Assembly: GCF_022829545.1 (NCBI RefSeq) | Contig: NZ_JAKSYM010000170.1 | Span: 1-54,828 of the forward strand | Source: Methylobacterium sp. J-030 | Lineage (GTDB): Bacteria > Pseudomonadota > Alphaproteobacteria > Rhizobiales > Beijerinckiaceae | DNA: 54,828 bases | Direction: 5' to 3' | Position numbers and translations under genes: made by a program | Shown: positions 53,756 to 54,828 of the stretch, piece after piece | Position numbering within the stretch: position 1 is the first letter of the stretch | Layout: the number at the start of each line of letters is the position of its first letter | The notes under the pieces: model-generated | Database searches by the model: none | Told to the model about the DNA's origin: nothing | What the model saw: only the letters and a program-made list of their open reading frames with translations

Positions 53756-54667
53756 ATGCGGGTCCTCCTCTCGGTAGCTGTCCTGCTCGCGGCCTCGGGC
53801 CCGGCACTCGCGCAGAGTGCGACCAGCACCAACTCGCCGTCGATCGCCAGCGTCAGCGTTGCACCTGCTACGCCGGGGACGGTCGGTCTATCCAGCGCCT
53901 CGGTCGAGCCGACGGGTTCGATCGCGAATGCCGGCGGTTTGAGCGGCAGCAGTTTCCCGTCGATCTCAAGCCTGACGGGGGGCATTACCAACGCAGGTGC
54001 CTTGAGCTTCGGTGGCGGCGGCTCTGGCGGCGGCAGCGTCCCGAACCCAGCCGGCAGCTCATCGACGACCGCCAGTCCCGCCGGTTCGCTCTCATCCGTC
54101 AGCACTGGCCTGAACGTGTCCGGTCTCACGAGTTTGTCGACGTCGGGCAGCTCCGCAGTTGGATTGACCGGTGGTACTGGCGGCGGTAGCGGCGCATCGA
54201 GCAGTTCGACGGCATCAGGCGTGGGCTCCACGTCCCCTACGGCAGTCAACGGCGTGCAGGCGGCAGAACAGGCCTACCAGACGGCATTGGGCGGGTCGGG
54301 TGCGGGCATCGCCGGAGGGACGGGCTCGAGCGGAGGGTTCTCGGGCGGAGGATCCTCCGGCGGCAACGCGTCGGCATTCAGCTCAGGGGTCTCCTCGAAC
54401 GCAACGACCCTCACGGAACGAGCCTCGAACGCTACGCAATCTGTAGCGGGCGGCGGTTCGACAGGCGGCGCGGCAATCGCAGGGAACTCGATCGCATTGA
54501 CCGACCAAGCTGCAAACTCCGCTCGAACGGCTACGACGACAGGAACGGTTGGGGCGGCCGGTGGATCGACGGGAGGCGCTGGCATCTCAGGCGCCGCAGC
54601 GCCTAGCCAAACCGACGCCTGTAGTCAGGCGTTCGGAGCGGCTTGCGAGAGCACCGGTATATACTGA
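53756..54667 (+). CDS. Exported Gly/Ser/Thr-rich repetitive protein
   Basis: A 303-residue precursor: signal peptide MRVLLSVAVLLAASGPALA, then low-complexity sequence dominated by Gly, Ser, Thr and Ala. It has recurring SSGGxSGGGSSGG, GGSTGGA and TLTERASNATQ / ALTDQAANSART units. The only cysteines are near the C terminus (TDACSQAFGAACESTG), which could form a disulfide. Such proteins are surface or matrix-like, but nothing more can be said. Start by signal peptide; TTG at 53720 is the alternative. Confidence 0.65.
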   Translation: MRVLLSVAVLLAASGPALAQSATSTNSPSIASVSVAPATPGTVGLSSASVEPTGSIANAGGLSGSSFPSISSLTGGITNAGALSFGGGGSGGGSVPNPAGSSSTTASPAGSLSSVSTGLNVSGLTSLSTSGSSAVGLTGGTGGGSGASSSSTASGVGSTSPTAVNGVQAAEQAYQTALGGSGAGIAGGTGSSGGFSGGGSSGGNASAFSSGVSSNATTLTERASNATQSVAGGGSTGGAAIAGNSIALTDQAANSARTATTTGTVGAAGGSTGGAGISGAAAPSQTDACSQAFGAACESTGIY

Positions 54668-54760
54668 TCACTCGATCAGCTTCGCCCGAACTACCGTCCG
54701 GACCCATAATGGTGGCGCGGACGGCTTGGGTGTGATTCACGGCTTCCGTGGGAGGAGCCG

Positions 54761-54828
54761 ATGGATCAGTTCTGGCTGACGGACGAGCAGTTTGCGCGGA
54801 TCACGCCGCACTTGCCCACCGACACACG
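54761..54828 (+). mobile_element. 5' end of an IS5-type transposase gene
   Basis: Starts MDQFWLTDEQFARITPHLPT, the conserved N terminus of IS5-family transposases (FWLTDxQFxRIxPHLP). A GGGAGGAGCC site precedes the ATG. The gene and the IS run past the window end. The left inverted repeat should lie between 54668 and 54760 but was not defined. Confidence 0.8.

Overview
The window is a 54.8-kb stretch of a high-GC alphaproteobacterial chromosome. Gene content points to a plant-associated methylotroph of the Methylobacterium type: ACC deaminase with an Lrp-type regulator, bicupin oxalate decarboxylase, many chemoreceptor and molybdoenzyme genes, MucR and BLUF proteins, and CtrA-type boxes. The genus assignment is inference from gene content and protein style; no database search was possible.

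Layout. 1-360: end of an rRNA operon (5S, initiator tRNA, terminator). 538-3387: periplasmic Do protease and the clamp-loader-like ATPase RarA. 3472-5198: divergent acdR/acdS pair. 5492-12941: gamma-glutamyltransferase, purD, oxalate decarboxylase, a lone efflux adaptor and a DapA-superfamily lyase. 13227-17746: four-gene sugar ABC importer of the YtfQ-YtfR-YtfT-YjfF type, preceded by a GntR-like operator and followed by the lyase, so probably a sugar or sugar-acid uptake and breakdown unit. 17931-21746: three-subunit PaoABC-like molybdo-flavoenzyme; a small molbindin lies 1.6 kb further on. 21990: tRNA-Ile2(CAU). 22254-25612: exported cupin, a 38-residue membrane protein, molbindin and a chemoreceptor. 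25907-30894: czcA/czcB-type metal efflux with a small exported protein. 31013-38070: an AraC regulator, then many small hypothetical proteins, short tandem repeats, a periplasmic binding protein and a broken class III cyclase. 38625-43571: outer-membrane barrel protein, DUF5872 protein, hypotheticals and a second chemoreceptor. 44073-45543: FNR-like protein and coiled-coil protein behind tandem CtrA-like boxes. 45602-54828: accessory region with a tyrosine recombinase, phage-like small genes, a Cys-less MucR, a BLUF photoreceptor next to a PAS-GGDEF-EAL enzyme, a PilZ protein, an orphan ModA-like binding protein and the start of an IS5-type transposase. From about 48.3 kb the sequence is visibly less GC-rich.

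Two things stand out. First, a family of composite multi-hairpin repeats occurs at least eight times, always just after gene ends and mostly between convergent genes, with a fixed orientation relative to the gene reading into it. In three unrelated genes a shared 19-bp motif straddles the stop codon. Second, light sensing (BLUF), c-di-GMP turnover (GGDEF-EAL) and a c-di-GMP receptor (PilZ) lie within 5 kb in the accessory region, which suggests an acquired light-to-c-di-GMP module.
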